Shown one piece after another: positions 49,747 through 58,970 of a stretch of 60,363 nucleotides of DNA. Made by a program: the position numbers and the translations under genes. This DNA comes from Eubacterium ruminantium. Its GTDB lineage: Bacteria > Bacillota > Clostridia > Lachnospirales > Lachnospiraceae. Location of the stretch: the NCBI GenBank assembly GCA_900108205.1, contig FNUU01000006.1, forward strand, positions 146,404 to 206,766, given 5' to 3'. The number at the start of each line of letters is the position of its first letter. Positions within the stretch are counted from its first letter, which is position 1. The notes beneath the pieces were generated by a model. That model ran no database searches, was not told where the DNA came from, and worked only from the letters and a program-made list of their open reading frames with translations.

Positions 49747-50682
49747 ATGATGTTAAATGAGATGCTTGGCATTAAGTATCCTATAATTCAGGGCGGTATG
49801 GCAAATATTGCTACAGGTAAGTTTGCGGCAACCGTTTCAAATGCAGGCGGTCTTGGACTTATCGCAACAGGTGGCCTTGATGCCGGAAAACTCGAGAAAG
49901 AGATCGCAGATGCGAGAAGCATGACAGACAAGCCATTTGGCGTGAATCTCATGCTTATGAATCCTGATGCAGATAATATCGCAGACCTTCTCTACAGAGA
50001 GAAGATAAGCCTTATTACAACAGGAGCCGGAATGCCGGGTAAATATATGGATAAATGGAAGGAAGCTGGTGCCAAGGTTATGCCTGTAGTTGCTTCCACA
50101 GCTCTTGCTGAACGTGTTGAGAAGCAGGGCGCAGATGCTGTTATCGCTGAAGGCGGAGAAAGCGGCGGACATGTCGGAGATATGACTACTATGGCTCTTG
50201 TTCCTCAGGTTATTGACAGCGTAAATATTCCTGTAATCGCTGCGGGAGGTATCGCTGACGGCAGACAGTTTGCGGCAGCTCTTGCACTTGGGGCGGTTGG
50301 TATACAGATCGGAACATGTCTCCTTGTAAGTGAGGAATGTCCTATTCATGATAATTATAAGCAGGCTCTGATTAAGGCTAAAGACAATTCTACTGTTGTA
50401 ACAGGAAGAAGTCTTGATGCGCCGGTAAGAATCCTGAAGAATAAGATGGCCAGAGAGTATCTTAAGCTGGAGAAGAATGCAGCTTCAAGAGACGAACTTG
50501 AGCAGATAACTCTCGGCGGACTCCGTCGTGCTGTATTTGACGGCGACATGAGCACTGGTTCAGTAATGACAGGTCAGGTATGCGGACAGCTTAATGAGAT
50601 AAGAACCGTTGCTGAAATCCTTGAGGACCTTATGAATGGTGCAAAGAAGGAGCTTGAGAGACTCAGTAAGATTTCTCTTTAG
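49747..50682 (+). CDS. fabK: Enoyl-ACP reductase II (FMN-dependent)
   Basis: Reduces the enoyl-ACP double bond in each elongation round, replacing FabI. The 311-aa TIM-barrel flavoprotein starts LNEMLGIKYPIIQGGMA, has GLGLIATGGL, AEGGESGGHVG and IAAGGIADGRQ...ALGAVGIQIGT. These match FabK of streptococci and clostridia and its relative nitronate monooxygenase; fab context decides for FabK. Cells with FabK alone are typically resistant to triclosan. Confidence 0.95.
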   Translation: MMLNEMLGIKYPIIQGGMANIATGKFAATVSNAGGLGLIATGGLDAGKLEKEIADARSMTDKPFGVNLMLMNPDADNIADLLYREKISLITTGAGMPGKYMDKWKEAGAKVMPVVASTALAERVEKQGADAVIAEGGESGGHVGDMTTMALVPQVIDSVNIPVIAAGGIADGRQFAAALALGAVGIQIGTCLLVSEECPIHDNYKQALIKAKDNSTVVTGRSLDAPVRILKNKMAREYLKLEKNAASRDELEQITLGGLRRAVFDGDMSTGSVMTGQVCGQLNEIRTVAEILEDLMNGAKKELERLSKISL

Positions 50683-50738
50683 ATAAATATAAGTCAGACG
50701 TATAGTAATCTGGCTTTTTCGGAAGTTGAGGATAAATG

Positions 50739-51680
50739 ATGAAAATTGGATTTTTATATGCAGGACAGGGAAGTCAGGCAGTTGGAATGGGCAGTGATCT
50801 TTATGAAAAGTATCCTGAGTTTAAAGAGGTTTTAGATAATGTAAAACTTCCTTTTGATGTAAAGGATATATGTTTCAATGGACCGGCAGAGGTCCTCAAT
50901 GAGACAAAATACACCCAGCCATGTATGGTTGCTTTCGCTGTTGGTGTTACTAAGATTCTTCGTGAAAGAGGAATTAAGCCTGATATGGCAGCAGGACTGA
51001 GTCTTGGTGAGTATTCAGCACTTAATGCGGCAGGAGTACTTTCGGATGAACAGGTTGTAGAGCTTGTAGCATTCAGAGGACAGGCTATGCAGGAGGCTGT
51101 TACAGGCAGGGATTGCAAGATGATAGCGGTTCTCGGACTTGAAAGAGATAAGATCTTTGAAGGCTGCAGGATCGTTGCAGAAGAGTTTAAGGGTAAAGAA
51201 TTAAATGTTGCTGAACCTGCAAACTTTAACTGCCCGGGACAGATCACTGTTTCAGGTGATGCCGAGCCGGTTGACAGAGCAGCAGAAGTATTTAAGGAGC
51301 TTGGGGCAAAGAAATGTGTTGCCGTTAAGGTAAGCGGTCCTTTCCATACTTCACTTATGAAGCCTGCAGGAGATAAGCTTCGCGAGAGATTTAAGGAAGA
51401 AAACTTTGGAGAGATGCAGATTCCTGTGATCTTCAATGCCATCGGCAAAGAAAAGCCGGAAGATATGAGTATTCAGGAGCTTCTTGAGAAACAGGTTCAG
51501 AGCAGCGTATTCTTTGAGGATACCATCAGATATATGGCTGAAAATGGCGTGGATACATTTGTGGAGATAGGTCCGGGTAAGACTCTCAGCAAATTTGTTT
51601 CAAAGACCCTTACAGGGGCTGTATGCTACAACGTTGAGAAGGCAGAAGATGTCGAAAAGATTGTTGAAGCGCTGAAATAG
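50739..51680 (+). CDS. fabD: Malonyl-CoA:ACP transacylase
   Basis: Loads malonyl groups onto ACP. The 313-aa protein begins MKIGFLYAGQGSQAVGMG, has the nucleophile Ser in AGLSLGEYSAL and the Arg in FRGQAMQEA, and the conserved catalytic His in VSGPFHTSLM. An ATG 3 nt earlier leaves too little room after the GAGG ribosome binding site. Length is standard. It sits between fabK and fabG. Confidence 0.95.
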   Translation: MKIGFLYAGQGSQAVGMGSDLYEKYPEFKEVLDNVKLPFDVKDICFNGPAEVLNETKYTQPCMVAFAVGVTKILRERGIKPDMAAGLSLGEYSALNAAGVLSDEQVVELVAFRGQAMQEAVTGRDCKMIAVLGLERDKIFEGCRIVAEEFKGKELNVAEPANFNCPGQITVSGDAEPVDRAAEVFKELGAKKCVAVKVSGPFHTSLMKPAGDKLRERFKEENFGEMQIPVIFNAIGKEKPEDMSIQELLEKQVQSSVFFEDTIRYMAENGVDTFVEIGPGKTLSKFVSKTLTGAVCYNVEKAEDVEKIVEALK

Positions 51681-51727
51681 ATTATGATCACAGAAAAAAC
51701 TAAGAAATAATGCGAAAGGAATGTTCT

Positions 51728-52468
51728 ATGGATTTAAAGGGAAAGACAGCAGTTGTAACAGGTGGAAGCAGAGGTATCGGTAGAGCTATATGTGTGAAGC
51801 TTGCGAGTCTCGGTGCAAATGTTGTGACTTGTTATGCAAACAGCAGTGCGGCAGCTGATGAAACAGTAAAGCTCTGTGAAGAGTATGGTGTTAAGGCAGT
51901 TGCGGTTAAGGCTGATATTTCTGTTAAGGAAGATGTTGATAACCTTCTTGCTGAAGCAGTAAAGATCACAGGAACTATAGAGATCTTAGTAAATAACGCC
52001 GGTATTACCAGAGACAAACTTCTTATCAGTATGAAGGATGAAGACTTTGATGATGTAATAAATACGAACCTTAAGGGTGCATTTTATACCATGAGAGCGG
52101 CTTCAAAGCTGATGATGAAGAAGAGGTACGGTCGTATCGTAAATATAAGCAGTATTGTTGGTATTTATGGTAATGCAGGCCAGATAAACTATTCTGCAAG
52201 TAAAGCAGGCCTTATAGGTATGACAAAGTCTCTTGCCAAGGAGCTTGGCGGAAGAGGAATTACCTGTAATGCTGTTGCACCGGGATTTATTTCAACAGAT
52301 ATGACTGCGGTTCTTTCTGATGAAGTCAAAGAAAAGCTTGCTGCAAATATTGCTCTTAAGAGAATAGGTGAACCTGAGGATGTGGCAAATGTTGTTGCAT
52401 TCCTTGCGTCAGATGATTCGTCTTATGTTACCGGTCAGGTTATAGAAGTTTCTGGCGGAATGAACTAA
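51728..52468 (+). CDS. fabG: 3-oxoacyl-ACP reductase
   Basis: NADPH-dependent reduction of beta-ketoacyl-ACP. The 246-aa short-chain dehydrogenase has VTGGSRGIGRAI (cofactor), VNNAGITRD, the catalytic Ser in NISSIVGIYGN, Tyr/Lys in YSASKAG, and ends VTGQVIEVSGGMN as in true FabG. An ATG six codons earlier is less likely because AAAGGA lies between the two and suits 51728. Confidence 0.96.
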   Translation: MDLKGKTAVVTGGSRGIGRAICVKLASLGANVVTCYANSSAAADETVKLCEEYGVKAVAVKADISVKEDVDNLLAEAVKITGTIEILVNNAGITRDKLLISMKDEDFDDVINTNLKGAFYTMRAASKLMMKKRYGRIVNISSIVGIYGNAGQINYSASKAGLIGMTKSLAKELGGRGITCNAVAPGFISTDMTAVLSDEVKEKLAANIALKRIGEPEDVANVVAFLASDDSSYVTGQVIEVSGGMN

Positions 52469-52493
52469 TAAGTATTTTGGAAGGAAAAGTATT

Positions 52494-53732
52494 ATGAGAA
52501 GAGTTGTAATTACGGGAATGGGTACCATAAACCCTATCGGACACAATCTTGAGGAAACATGGGACAGCGTTAAGAAGGGTGTTTGCGGTATTGATTTCAT
52601 TAAGCAGATGGATACTGAACAGTTCAAGGTAAAGATAGCTGCCGAGGTTAAGGATTATGAGCCTGAAAAATATCTTGATAAGAAGGAAGCAAGGCGTATG
52701 GATAAATATACGCAGTTTGCGATCATAGCAGCTAAGGAAGCATTTAATGACAGCGGTATCAGTATTGAAAATGAGGATCCTTACAGATGTGGTACCATTA
52801 TTTCCAGTGGTATCGGTGGTCTTAAGACTCTTGAATCAGAACATGTTAAAGGTACTGAAAGAGGCTTTGAGAAGATTTCTCCTTTCTTCATTCCTATGAG
52901 TATCGCAAATATGGCTGCAGGTGAGATGGCAATCAGAACAGGCTTCAAGGGAGTCTGCGAAAGTATAGTTACAGCCTGTGCCAGCGGAAGTAATGCTGTA
53001 GGTGAGGCATTCCACTATATTCGTGACGATTATGCTGATGTTATGCTCTGCGGAGGTTCTGAGGCAGTAATCTGCAACATGGGACTTGGCGGATTCATTG
53101 TTATGAAGGCACTTAACACAGGAAATGATCCTATGAGAGCATCCATTCCGTTTGATGCTGAGAGAGGCGGTTTCGTAATGGGCGAGGGTTCAGGTATCCT
53201 TGTTATGGAAGAACTTGAACACGCAAAGGCCAGAGGAGCAAAAATCTATGGTGAGGTGGTTGGTTACGGTGCAACCTGTGATGCTCATCATATCACTGCT
53301 CCGGATCCTACAGGTATGGGAGCTGCAAATTGTATGCTTAAAGCTGTAAAGGATGCCGGTATTGAACCGGATAAGATTGATTATATAAATGCACATGGTA
53401 CATCAACACATCTTAATGACGCAGGTGAAACAGCTGCAATTAAGATAGCATTTGGTGATCACGCTAAGGAGCTTATGGTTAGTTCAACCAAGTCTATGAC
53501 AGGTCATCTTCTTGGAGGAAGCGGTGCTCTTGAAGCAATCATAAGCGTTAAAGCTCTTCAGGACAGTTATGTTCCTGCTACTATCAATTATAAAGTTCCT
53601 GATCCTGAATGTGATCTTGATATAGTACCAAACGAGGGAAGAAATGTAGATATTAAATATGCAGCATCTAACTCTCTGGGCTTTGGCGGACATAATGCCT
53701 GCCTCGTTTTCAAAAAGTGGGAAGAGGAATAA
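52494..53732 (+). CDS. fabF: Beta-ketoacyl-ACP synthase II
   Basis: Main elongating condensing enzyme of the operon. The 412-aa protein has the nucleophile Cys in VTACASGSNAVGE, His in NAHGTSTHLND and MTGHLLGGSGALE, and the final SNSLGFGGHNACL. GGAAGG precedes the start. It follows fabG by 25 nt. No fabH (the initiating synthase) is present in the window. Confidence 0.96.
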   Translation: MRRVVITGMGTINPIGHNLEETWDSVKKGVCGIDFIKQMDTEQFKVKIAAEVKDYEPEKYLDKKEARRMDKYTQFAIIAAKEAFNDSGISIENEDPYRCGTIISSGIGGLKTLESEHVKGTERGFEKISPFFIPMSIANMAAGEMAIRTGFKGVCESIVTACASGSNAVGEAFHYIRDDYADVMLCGGSEAVICNMGLGGFIVMKALNTGNDPMRASIPFDAERGGFVMGEGSGILVMEELEHAKARGAKIYGEVVGYGATCDAHHITAPDPTGMGAANCMLKAVKDAGIEPDKIDYINAHGTSTHLNDAGETAAIKIAFGDHAKELMVSSTKSMTGHLLGGSGALEAIISVKALQDSYVPATINYKVPDPECDLDIVPNEGRNVDIKYAASNSLGFGGHNACLVFKKWEEE

Positions 53733-53789
53733 ACCACACAAAAACATACAATAATTATACTTAAGATCAGTACTTGGAGGAATAATGTG

Positions 53790-54227
53790 ATGGAACTTTC
53801 ATCAAATGATATACAGAAGATTTTACCCCATAGATATCCTATGCAGCTTGTTGATAAGATTATAGATTTTGAACCGGGCATTTTTGCTGAGGGAATTAAA
53901 TGTGTTACAGTAAATGAGCAGTTTTTCTGCGGACATTTTCCTGAAGAACATGTTATGCCGGGAGTGCTTATAATCGAAGCTCTTGCACAGACAGGTGCAG
54001 TATGTATGCTTTCAAAGGAAGAGAATAAGGGAAAGATTGCTTTCTTCGGAGGAATCAAGAGCGCAAGATTCAAGAAGCAGGTTAAGCCTGGGGATGTACT
54101 TAATCTGAGATGCGATATTATATCTACAAGAGGACCTATAGGCTTTGGCAAGGCTGTAGCAAAGGTTGACGGAAAAGTGGCTGCCATGTGTGAAATATCA
54201 TTTGTGATAGGGGAAGATAAGGAGTAA
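53790..54227 (+). CDS. fabZ: 3-hydroxyacyl-ACP dehydratase
   Basis: Dehydrates beta-hydroxyacyl-ACP. The 145-aa hot-dog-fold protein has ILPHRYPMQLVD, then CGHFPEEHVMPGVLIIEALA with the catalytic His and Glu, and later GGIKSARFKKQVKPGD. TGGAGG lies upstream; a GTG one codon earlier could also be used. The MarR gene starts 2 nt after its stop. Confidence 0.95.
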   Translation: MELSSNDIQKILPHRYPMQLVDKIIDFEPGIFAEGIKCVTVNEQFFCGHFPEEHVMPGVLIIEALAQTGAVCMLSKEENKGKIAFFGGIKSARFKKQVKPGDVLNLRCDIISTRGPIGFGKAVAKVDGKVAAMCEISFVIGEDKE

Positions 54228-54229
54228 TA

Positions 54230-54679
54230 ATGGCTAATAATCCGTTATCAGAGGTGTACGGAAAATTCAGGGTACACTACTATAGAGATGTTTTCAATCG
54301 TATTCAATCAAGAGAGCTTTCTCTTTCAACAGTTGAAGTATACTGTGTTGAGATCATCAAGACCCTGAATAAACCAACAATCAACGAATTTGCAAATTTT
54401 ATAGGAATTTCATCTCCGAATGCCACATATAAAGTTAATTCGCTTATACAAAAGGGGTATGTAGTAAAGGTTCAGTCCGAAACGGATAAGAGAGAGTATT
54501 ATCTGGATGTAACAGATAAGTTTTACAAATACTGGAATCTCAGTGAAAAGTATCTCGATATAGTTGAAGAAAGACTTGAGAAGAACCTTACTCCTGATGA
54601 ATTCGAAATGTTTAACAGGATACTCAATAAGATAAGTGATGAACTGATGCCGGAGGTCGGTATTCCAAAGAGAGAATAA
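54230..54679 (+). CDS. MarR-family regulator of the fab operon (FabT-like role)
   Basis: 149 aa with a winged helix-turn-helix: INEFANFIGISSPNATYKVN (~55-74) is the recognition region and VVKVQSETDKREYYLDVTDK the wing. In streptococci and lactococci the MarR protein FabT represses the fab genes and is encoded in the same cluster; this gene is last rather than first in the operon, so orthology is not certain. The AGTTAAA palindrome at 47407-47442 is the obvious candidate site, giving feedback control. Its transcript ends at the terminator 7 nt later. Confidence 0.85.
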   Translation: MANNPLSEVYGKFRVHYYRDVFNRIQSRELSLSTVEVYCVEIIKTLNKPTINEFANFIGISSPNATYKVNSLIQKGYVVKVQSETDKREYYLDVTDKFYKYWNLSEKYLDIVEERLEKNLTPDEFEMFNRILNKISDELMPEVGIPKRE

Positions 54680-54685
54680 TAATAA

Positions 54686-54725
54686 GATCCCTGTCGATCA
54701 TTATATGATCCGGCAGGGATTTTTT
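54686..54725 (+). terminator. Terminator of the fab operon
   Basis: GATCCCTGTCGATCAT pairs with ATGATCCGGCAGGGAT with one small bulge, followed by TTTTT. Confidence 0.92.
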
Positions 54726-54790
54726 ACAGATTGTGCGATAAATGGATTGTTATATTGTTTCAAATAATATATAATTAAATAGTAAATGAT

Positions 54791-54821
54791 AAAAGGATGG
54801 ACCATTACAATCCATCCTTTT
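54791..54821. terminator. Second terminator-like hairpin
   Basis: AAAAGGATGGA (54791-54801) and TCCATCCTTTT (54811-54821) form a perfect 11-bp stem around a 9-nt loop, with A- and T-ended arms as in a bidirectional terminator. No gene needs it, as the fab transcript already ends upstream. Confidence 0.7.
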
Positions 54822-54896
54822 ACATTAGTGAAGGTTAAAAGTATTTATATGATTAAAGAAGATCAAAAAACCTTCTTTAACAGGGGGCTAAGTTAT

Positions 54897-54917
54897 ATGT
54901 AGTATTAATTACTATGT
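54897..54917. promoter_or_regulatory. Candidate operator upstream of the AraC-type gene
   Basis: ATGTAGTATTAA followed by TTACTATGT is a near palindrome. Its first 12 nt are identical to the operator at 47225-47236 in front of the acyl-CoA synthetase operon. It lies 145 nt before the AraC-type start. Confidence 0.6.
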
Positions 54918-55061
54918 TGAACTTATTTTAACCCAGGATCATCATATAGTATACAAGAAATATGGTTTATATATTAAATTTATGGCTTGTTTAAAAAAAT
55001 CTATTTATTTATATAAAACATGGTTATTGTATTGTTACTAGGTTTTTCGGGGGGTGTTTCT

Positions 55062-55802
55062 ATGGCCAGGATAGACGATGAATTAACAAAAGGATTATTT
55101 GATAAAAGAGAAAATGATGTCAAACATCCCGGATATGAGATGGAAATGCGTTTTTATAACCTTGTTGCTGAGGGACGCATAAAAGAGATGATGGAACTTC
55201 GTAAAAATGTTCCTCCTTCCAATGCAAAAGAAAGAGGAGTACTGTCAGAAGATCCTTTAAGAAATTCGATGTATCATATGGTCGCCATGACCACGCTCAT
55301 ATCCAGATCGTGTATAGCTCACGGCATGGAGCCGGAGTTTGCTTATGAGATGAGTGACATTTATATCAGACGTGCCGATAAGGCAAAAACTTTAAAAGAA
55401 TTAAATGAAGTTCGAGAGGAAATGATATCGGATTATGCTCATGTGATGGAGAAGAGAAATAAGCAGAACGTCAGATCGACACAGATAATTCTCTGCCTGG
55501 ATTATATACATGATCATCTTCATGATAATATTTCTATTGCAGAACTGGCAGAACATGTTAAACTTAATGAGACATATTTGTCAAAATTATTTAAGAAAGA
55601 AATGGAGTGTTCCATAGGTGAACATATAAGGCGCATGAAGGTTGAAGAGGCCAAGAATCTTCTCAGGTATTCAGATATGACAAGTATCGAGATAGCTACG
55701 GATCTGGGCTTTACCTCGCACAGTTATTTTATAAGTGTGTTCAAGAAGGAAACCGGCATGACGCCTAGAGAATACAGAAATGAAAACTTCAGAAAAGTCT
55801 GA
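55062..55802 (+). CDS. AraC-family transcriptional regulator
   Basis: 246 aa. The C-terminal ~100 residues are a classic AraC double helix-turn-helix: NISIAELAEHVKLNETYLSKLF (first) and EIATDLGFTSHSYFISVFKK followed by TGMTPREYR (second). The N-terminal ~140 residues are mostly helical and not a cupin sugar-binding domain; I do not recognise the sensor. An ATG 14 codons upstream would add a hydrophobic stretch, while 55062 has a GGGGGG ribosome binding site 7 nt before it. Its stop region overlaps the next gene by 23 nt. The site at 54897 suggests autoregulation plus control of the acyl-CoA synthetase operon. Confidence 0.88.
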   Translation: MARIDDELTKGLFDKRENDVKHPGYEMEMRFYNLVAEGRIKEMMELRKNVPPSNAKERGVLSEDPLRNSMYHMVAMTTLISRSCIAHGMEPEFAYEMSDIYIRRADKAKTLKELNEVREEMISDYAHVMEKRNKQNVRSTQIILCLDYIHDHLHDNISIAELAEHVKLNETYLSKLFKKEMECSIGEHIRRMKVEEAKNLLRYSDMTSIEIATDLGFTSHSYFISVFKKETGMTPREYRNENFRKV

Positions 55803-56499
55803 GAAAAAGCCGAGAAGCATTCTCAAAAAAACAATTAAAATATCTATAATATCTGTATGTGTGATACTTTTTATATGTATAGCAGGCACTATTGCAGTAA
55901 ATATTGAAATTATACTCAGAGAAAAGAAAAAGATCAGGAGTATAGAGGATATACCCAAAGATTATGACTGTATCCTTGTTCTTGGCTGCAGTGTAAGGGA
56001 AGATGGAACTCCAAGCAGCGTCCTCAGGGAGAGACTTGACAAAGCCATTGAATTATATAACAGATATGGCGGAAAGATACTTATGAGTGGTGACCATAAG
56101 ACTCTGTACTATAACGAGGTAAGAGTAATGAAGGAATATGCCGTCAGCCATGGTGTACCGTCGGAAGATATCTTCCTGGATCATGCAGGTTACTCCACTT
56201 ATGACAGTATTTACAGGGCTAAATATACATATGATATAAAAAAGATGGTCATAGTTACTACGAAATATCATTTGTTCAGAGCACTGTATATTGCCGATGT
56301 TTTTGGTATTGATGCCTATGGATATGCGTCTAAGGATGTTAAATCAGAGGCTGTTTATAATAATATCAGAGAGATTTTTGCAAGGGATAAGGATTTTATT
56401 TCATGCATACTTAAACCTCAGTCGGAGGTTACCGGAGACAAGATTTCCATATTTGGTAATGGTGATGTCACCAATATTAAAGACTATGATGGAGAATGA
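55780..56499 (+). CDS. YdcF / SanA family membrane protein (DUF218)
   Basis: 239 aa with one N-terminal helix (~18-42) and an exported DUF218 domain: DYDCILVLGCSVREDGTPSS (~63-82), ERLDKAIELYN, ILMSGDHKT, LDHAGYSTYDSIYRA and VTTKYHLFRALYIA. Members such as SanA affect envelope permeability and vancomycin tolerance; biochemical activity is unclear. The first 23 nt overlap the AraC-type gene in another frame, which implies translational coupling. Confidence 0.9.
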   Translation: MKTSEKSEKKPRSILKKTIKISIISVCVILFICIAGTIAVNIEIILREKKKIRSIEDIPKDYDCILVLGCSVREDGTPSSVLRERLDKAIELYNRYGGKILMSGDHKTLYYNEVRVMKEYAVSHGVPSEDIFLDHAGYSTYDSIYRAKYTYDIKKMVIVTTKYHLFRALYIADVFGIDAYGYASKDVKSEAVYNNIREIFARDKDFISCILKPQSEVTGDKISIFGNGDVTNIKDYDGE

Positions 56500-56520
56500 T
56501 TAAAGAAACGGAGTAAAAAA

Positions 56521-57081
56521 GTGGAATTTGAAGGACTTATAAAAAAAGAACAGGGAAAATTTATTACGAGATATGATCTTACATATAAAACCGGAGATGG
56601 CGAAAAAAAGGTTTATGAAATGATAAGCAGAGATAAGGATATCAAAAGCTTTGATGAACTGCACAACAGAGATGCCGATGCGGTGGTGCTTATAATGCAT
56701 AGTGAGGATGGACAGAAGATATTGATAAATAAAGAATTCCGTCTTGCACCCGGAGAGTGGGTTTACAACTTTCCTGCAGGCCTTATAGATGAGGGAGAAG
56801 ATTATAAAACAGCAGCAGAAAGAGAACTTCGTGAGGAAACAGGGCTTAAGCTGATAAGTGTGGACGATTTTATCAACGAAAGCTACAGTGCTGTAGGTTT
56901 CTCCAATGAAAAGAATGTCTGTGTTGTAGGTAAATGCTCAGGAGAGATTACCGGAAGCGACTCCGCGCTTGAAGAAATAGAGGCTGCTTGGTATACTAAG
57001 GAGGAAGTAGGAAAACTCCTTAAAACAGAGAAGTTTGCGGCCCGTACACAGGCATATTGCTATCTTTGGAGTAAGGAGTGA
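56521..57081 (+). CDS. NUDIX hydrolase, ADP-ribose pyrophosphatase-like
   Basis: 186 aa. The NUDIX box reads GLIDEGEDYKTAAERELREETGL split over residues ~85-107, with the GX5EX7REUXEEXGU pattern satisfied. The N-terminal beta domain and a NEFRLAPGEWVYNFPAG lead match ADP-ribose or nucleotide-sugar pyrophosphatases. The start is a GTG with ACGGAG upstream, 21 nt after the YdcF-type gene. Exact substrate cannot be told. Confidence 0.9.
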   Translation: MEFEGLIKKEQGKFITRYDLTYKTGDGEKKVYEMISRDKDIKSFDELHNRDADAVVLIMHSEDGQKILINKEFRLAPGEWVYNFPAGLIDEGEDYKTAAERELREETGLKLISVDDFINESYSAVGFSNEKNVCVVGKCSGEITGSDSALEEIEAAWYTKEEVGKLLKTEKFAARTQAYCYLWSKE

Positions 57082-57213
57082 TCTCATATTCTGCCGCGGA
57101 GAATACTTTTTGTTAACGTATAACTATTATTTTGCGATAGTTATCAGGGTTTTCGTGAGTATATAATTGCGGCAGTTAAAATATATGTGAGATTTATAAG
57201 GGAGGTATAGACA

Positions 57214-58848
57214 ATGGAAGAAAAGAAGAAGAGTAATGGTAATCTGAAATTTCTGATAGCTATTGCGGTTGTGGTCATTATCATGGTTATAGCTGCATTT
57301 ACTACAGATGCGGACAGTGTTAAGGAAAGTGCGTGGTCACTGGTTCCGCCGCTTATTGCCATTACGCTTGCGCTGGTTACCAAGGAAGTGTACAGTTCAC
57401 TTTTTATCGGTATCATCAGCGGCGCACTTTTATATTCCGGATTTAACTTTGAAACAACAGTAAATCATACATTTCAGGATGGCGTTATAGCAGTTTTGTC
57501 TAAAAAATATAATGTTGGTATTCTTGTGTTTCTTGTAATACTCGGAGCAATGGTTCAGCTTATGAACAGGGCAGGTGGTTCTGCAGCCTTTGGTAACTGG
57601 GCGAGTAAGCATATAAAGACGAGAGTCGGAGCTCAGCTTGCGACTATAGTTCTGGGAGTGCTTATTTTTATTGATGACTATTTTAACTGCCTTACCGTAG
57701 GCAGTGTCATGAGACCTGTAACTGATAAACATCAGGTTTCAAGAGCGAAGCTTGCTTATCTTATTGATGCGACAGCTGCACCTGTATGTATAATCGCTCC
57801 GATTTCTTCATGGGCTGCTGCAGTAGCAGGCTTTGTAGAAGGAGAAAATGGTCTGAAGCTTTTTATAAGCTCAATTCCGTATAATTATTATGCACTGCTT
57901 ACTATCGTGATGATGCTTACTATCACCATTTTTAAGCTGGATTACGGTCCGATGCTGAAGCATGAGAAGAATGCACTTAATGGTGATATATATACAACTC
58001 CTGACAGACCTTATGAAAATGCAGCTAGTGAGGAGATAAGTACAAGGGGTAAGGTTATTGATCTTATTATTCCGATCATATCGCTTATTGTATGCTGTGT
58101 TATCGGTATGATCTATACAGGCGGATTCTTCGATGGCGGAGTAAGCTTTGTTGATGCATTTGCAAATAGTGATGCATCAGTCGGACTTGTTTATGGTTCC
58201 TTCTTCGCACTTGTTATTACTGTTATTCTTTACCTTATAAGAAATGTTCTGTCCTTCAAGGAATGCATGGATTGTATACCTGAGGGCTTCAAGGCGATGG
58301 TGCCGGCTATACTGATACTTACCTTTGCATGGAGTCTTAAGGCGATGACAGACAGCCTTGGAGCAAAAGAATTTGTTGCAGGACTTATCTCTGCAGATTC
58401 AGCAGGAAATCTCATGGGATTCCTTCCTGCGATCATATTCCTTATTGCATGTTTCCTTTCATTTGCGACAGGAACTTCATGGGGAACATTTGGTATTCTT
58501 ATTCCTATTGTGGTTGATGCATTTAATGGTCAGGATAGAACTCTTATGATAATTGCAATTTCGGCATGTATGGCAGGAGCTGTTTGTGGTGATCACTGCT
58601 CGCCTATATCAGATACAACGATCATGGCTTCGGCGGGAGCGCAGTGTAATCATGTCAACCATGTTTCAACACAGCTGCCTTATGCAATACTTGCAGCGGT
58701 AGCGTCAGCAATTACCTTCCTTATTGCAGGATTTGTAAGAAATGCAGTTTTGAGCCTTCTCTGCGGATTCGCAGTAATGTTTGGATGCATGATGCTGGTA
58801 TTTCTCCTTAAAGCATCGAAGGGAAAAACAGCACAGGATGCTGAATAA
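57214..58848 (+). CDS. NhaC-family Na+/H+ antiporter
   Basis: 544 aa with about 12-13 helices. FIDDYFNCLTVGSVMRPVTD (~150-169), APVCIIAPISSWAA (~188-201), ATGTSWGTFGILIPI (~421-435) and DHCSPISDTTIMAS (~463-476) are the conserved segments of the NhaC / YuiF-type superfamily. It would exchange Na+ for H+ (or an amino-acid pair, as some relatives do). Since Rnf pumps Na+ or H+, this antiporter may interconvert the two gradients (inference). A GGGAGG ribosome binding site precedes the ATG. Confidence 0.9.
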   Translation: MEEKKKSNGNLKFLIAIAVVVIIMVIAAFTTDADSVKESAWSLVPPLIAITLALVTKEVYSSLFIGIISGALLYSGFNFETTVNHTFQDGVIAVLSKKYNVGILVFLVILGAMVQLMNRAGGSAAFGNWASKHIKTRVGAQLATIVLGVLIFIDDYFNCLTVGSVMRPVTDKHQVSRAKLAYLIDATAAPVCIIAPISSWAAAVAGFVEGENGLKLFISSIPYNYYALLTIVMMLTITIFKLDYGPMLKHEKNALNGDIYTTPDRPYENAASEEISTRGKVIDLIIPIISLIVCCVIGMIYTGGFFDGGVSFVDAFANSDASVGLVYGSFFALVITVILYLIRNVLSFKECMDCIPEGFKAMVPAILILTFAWSLKAMTDSLGAKEFVAGLISADSAGNLMGFLPAIIFLIACFLSFATGTSWGTFGILIPIVVDAFNGQDRTLMIIAISACMAGAVCGDHCSPISDTTIMASAGAQCNHVNHVSTQLPYAILAAVASAITFLIAGFVRNAVLSLLCGFAVMFGCMMLVFLLKASKGKTAQDAE

Positions 58849-58915
58849 GTAAATAGAAGAGAGTAATAATATAAGAGTAAAACAAAAAGTACAATAAATA
58901 GAATAATAAAAGAGT

Positions 58916-58970
58916 AAAACAAAAGCCTCACAGATCACAATCAAGTGATATGCTGTGAGGCTTTTGTTTT
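58916..58970. terminator. Bidirectional terminator
   Basis: AAAACAAAAGCCTCACAG (58916-58933) and CTGTGAGGCTTTTGTTTT (58953-58970) form a perfect 18-bp stem; ATCAC/GTGAT in the loop adds a second short stem. It serves the antiporter on the plus strand and the EamA gene on the minus strand, whose stop codon lies in its edge. Confidence 0.93.

Larger units (their letters stand above)
54680..55061. other. Intergenic region with terminators and a candidate operator
   Basis: 382 nt without a gene. It holds the fab operon terminator (54686-54725), a second terminator-like hairpin (54791-54821), an AAAGAAG/CTTCTTT hairpin at about 54855-54879, and the near-palindromic site 54897-54917. The rest is AT-rich; the promoter of the AraC-type gene must lie here but is not clear. 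Confidence 0.7.
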
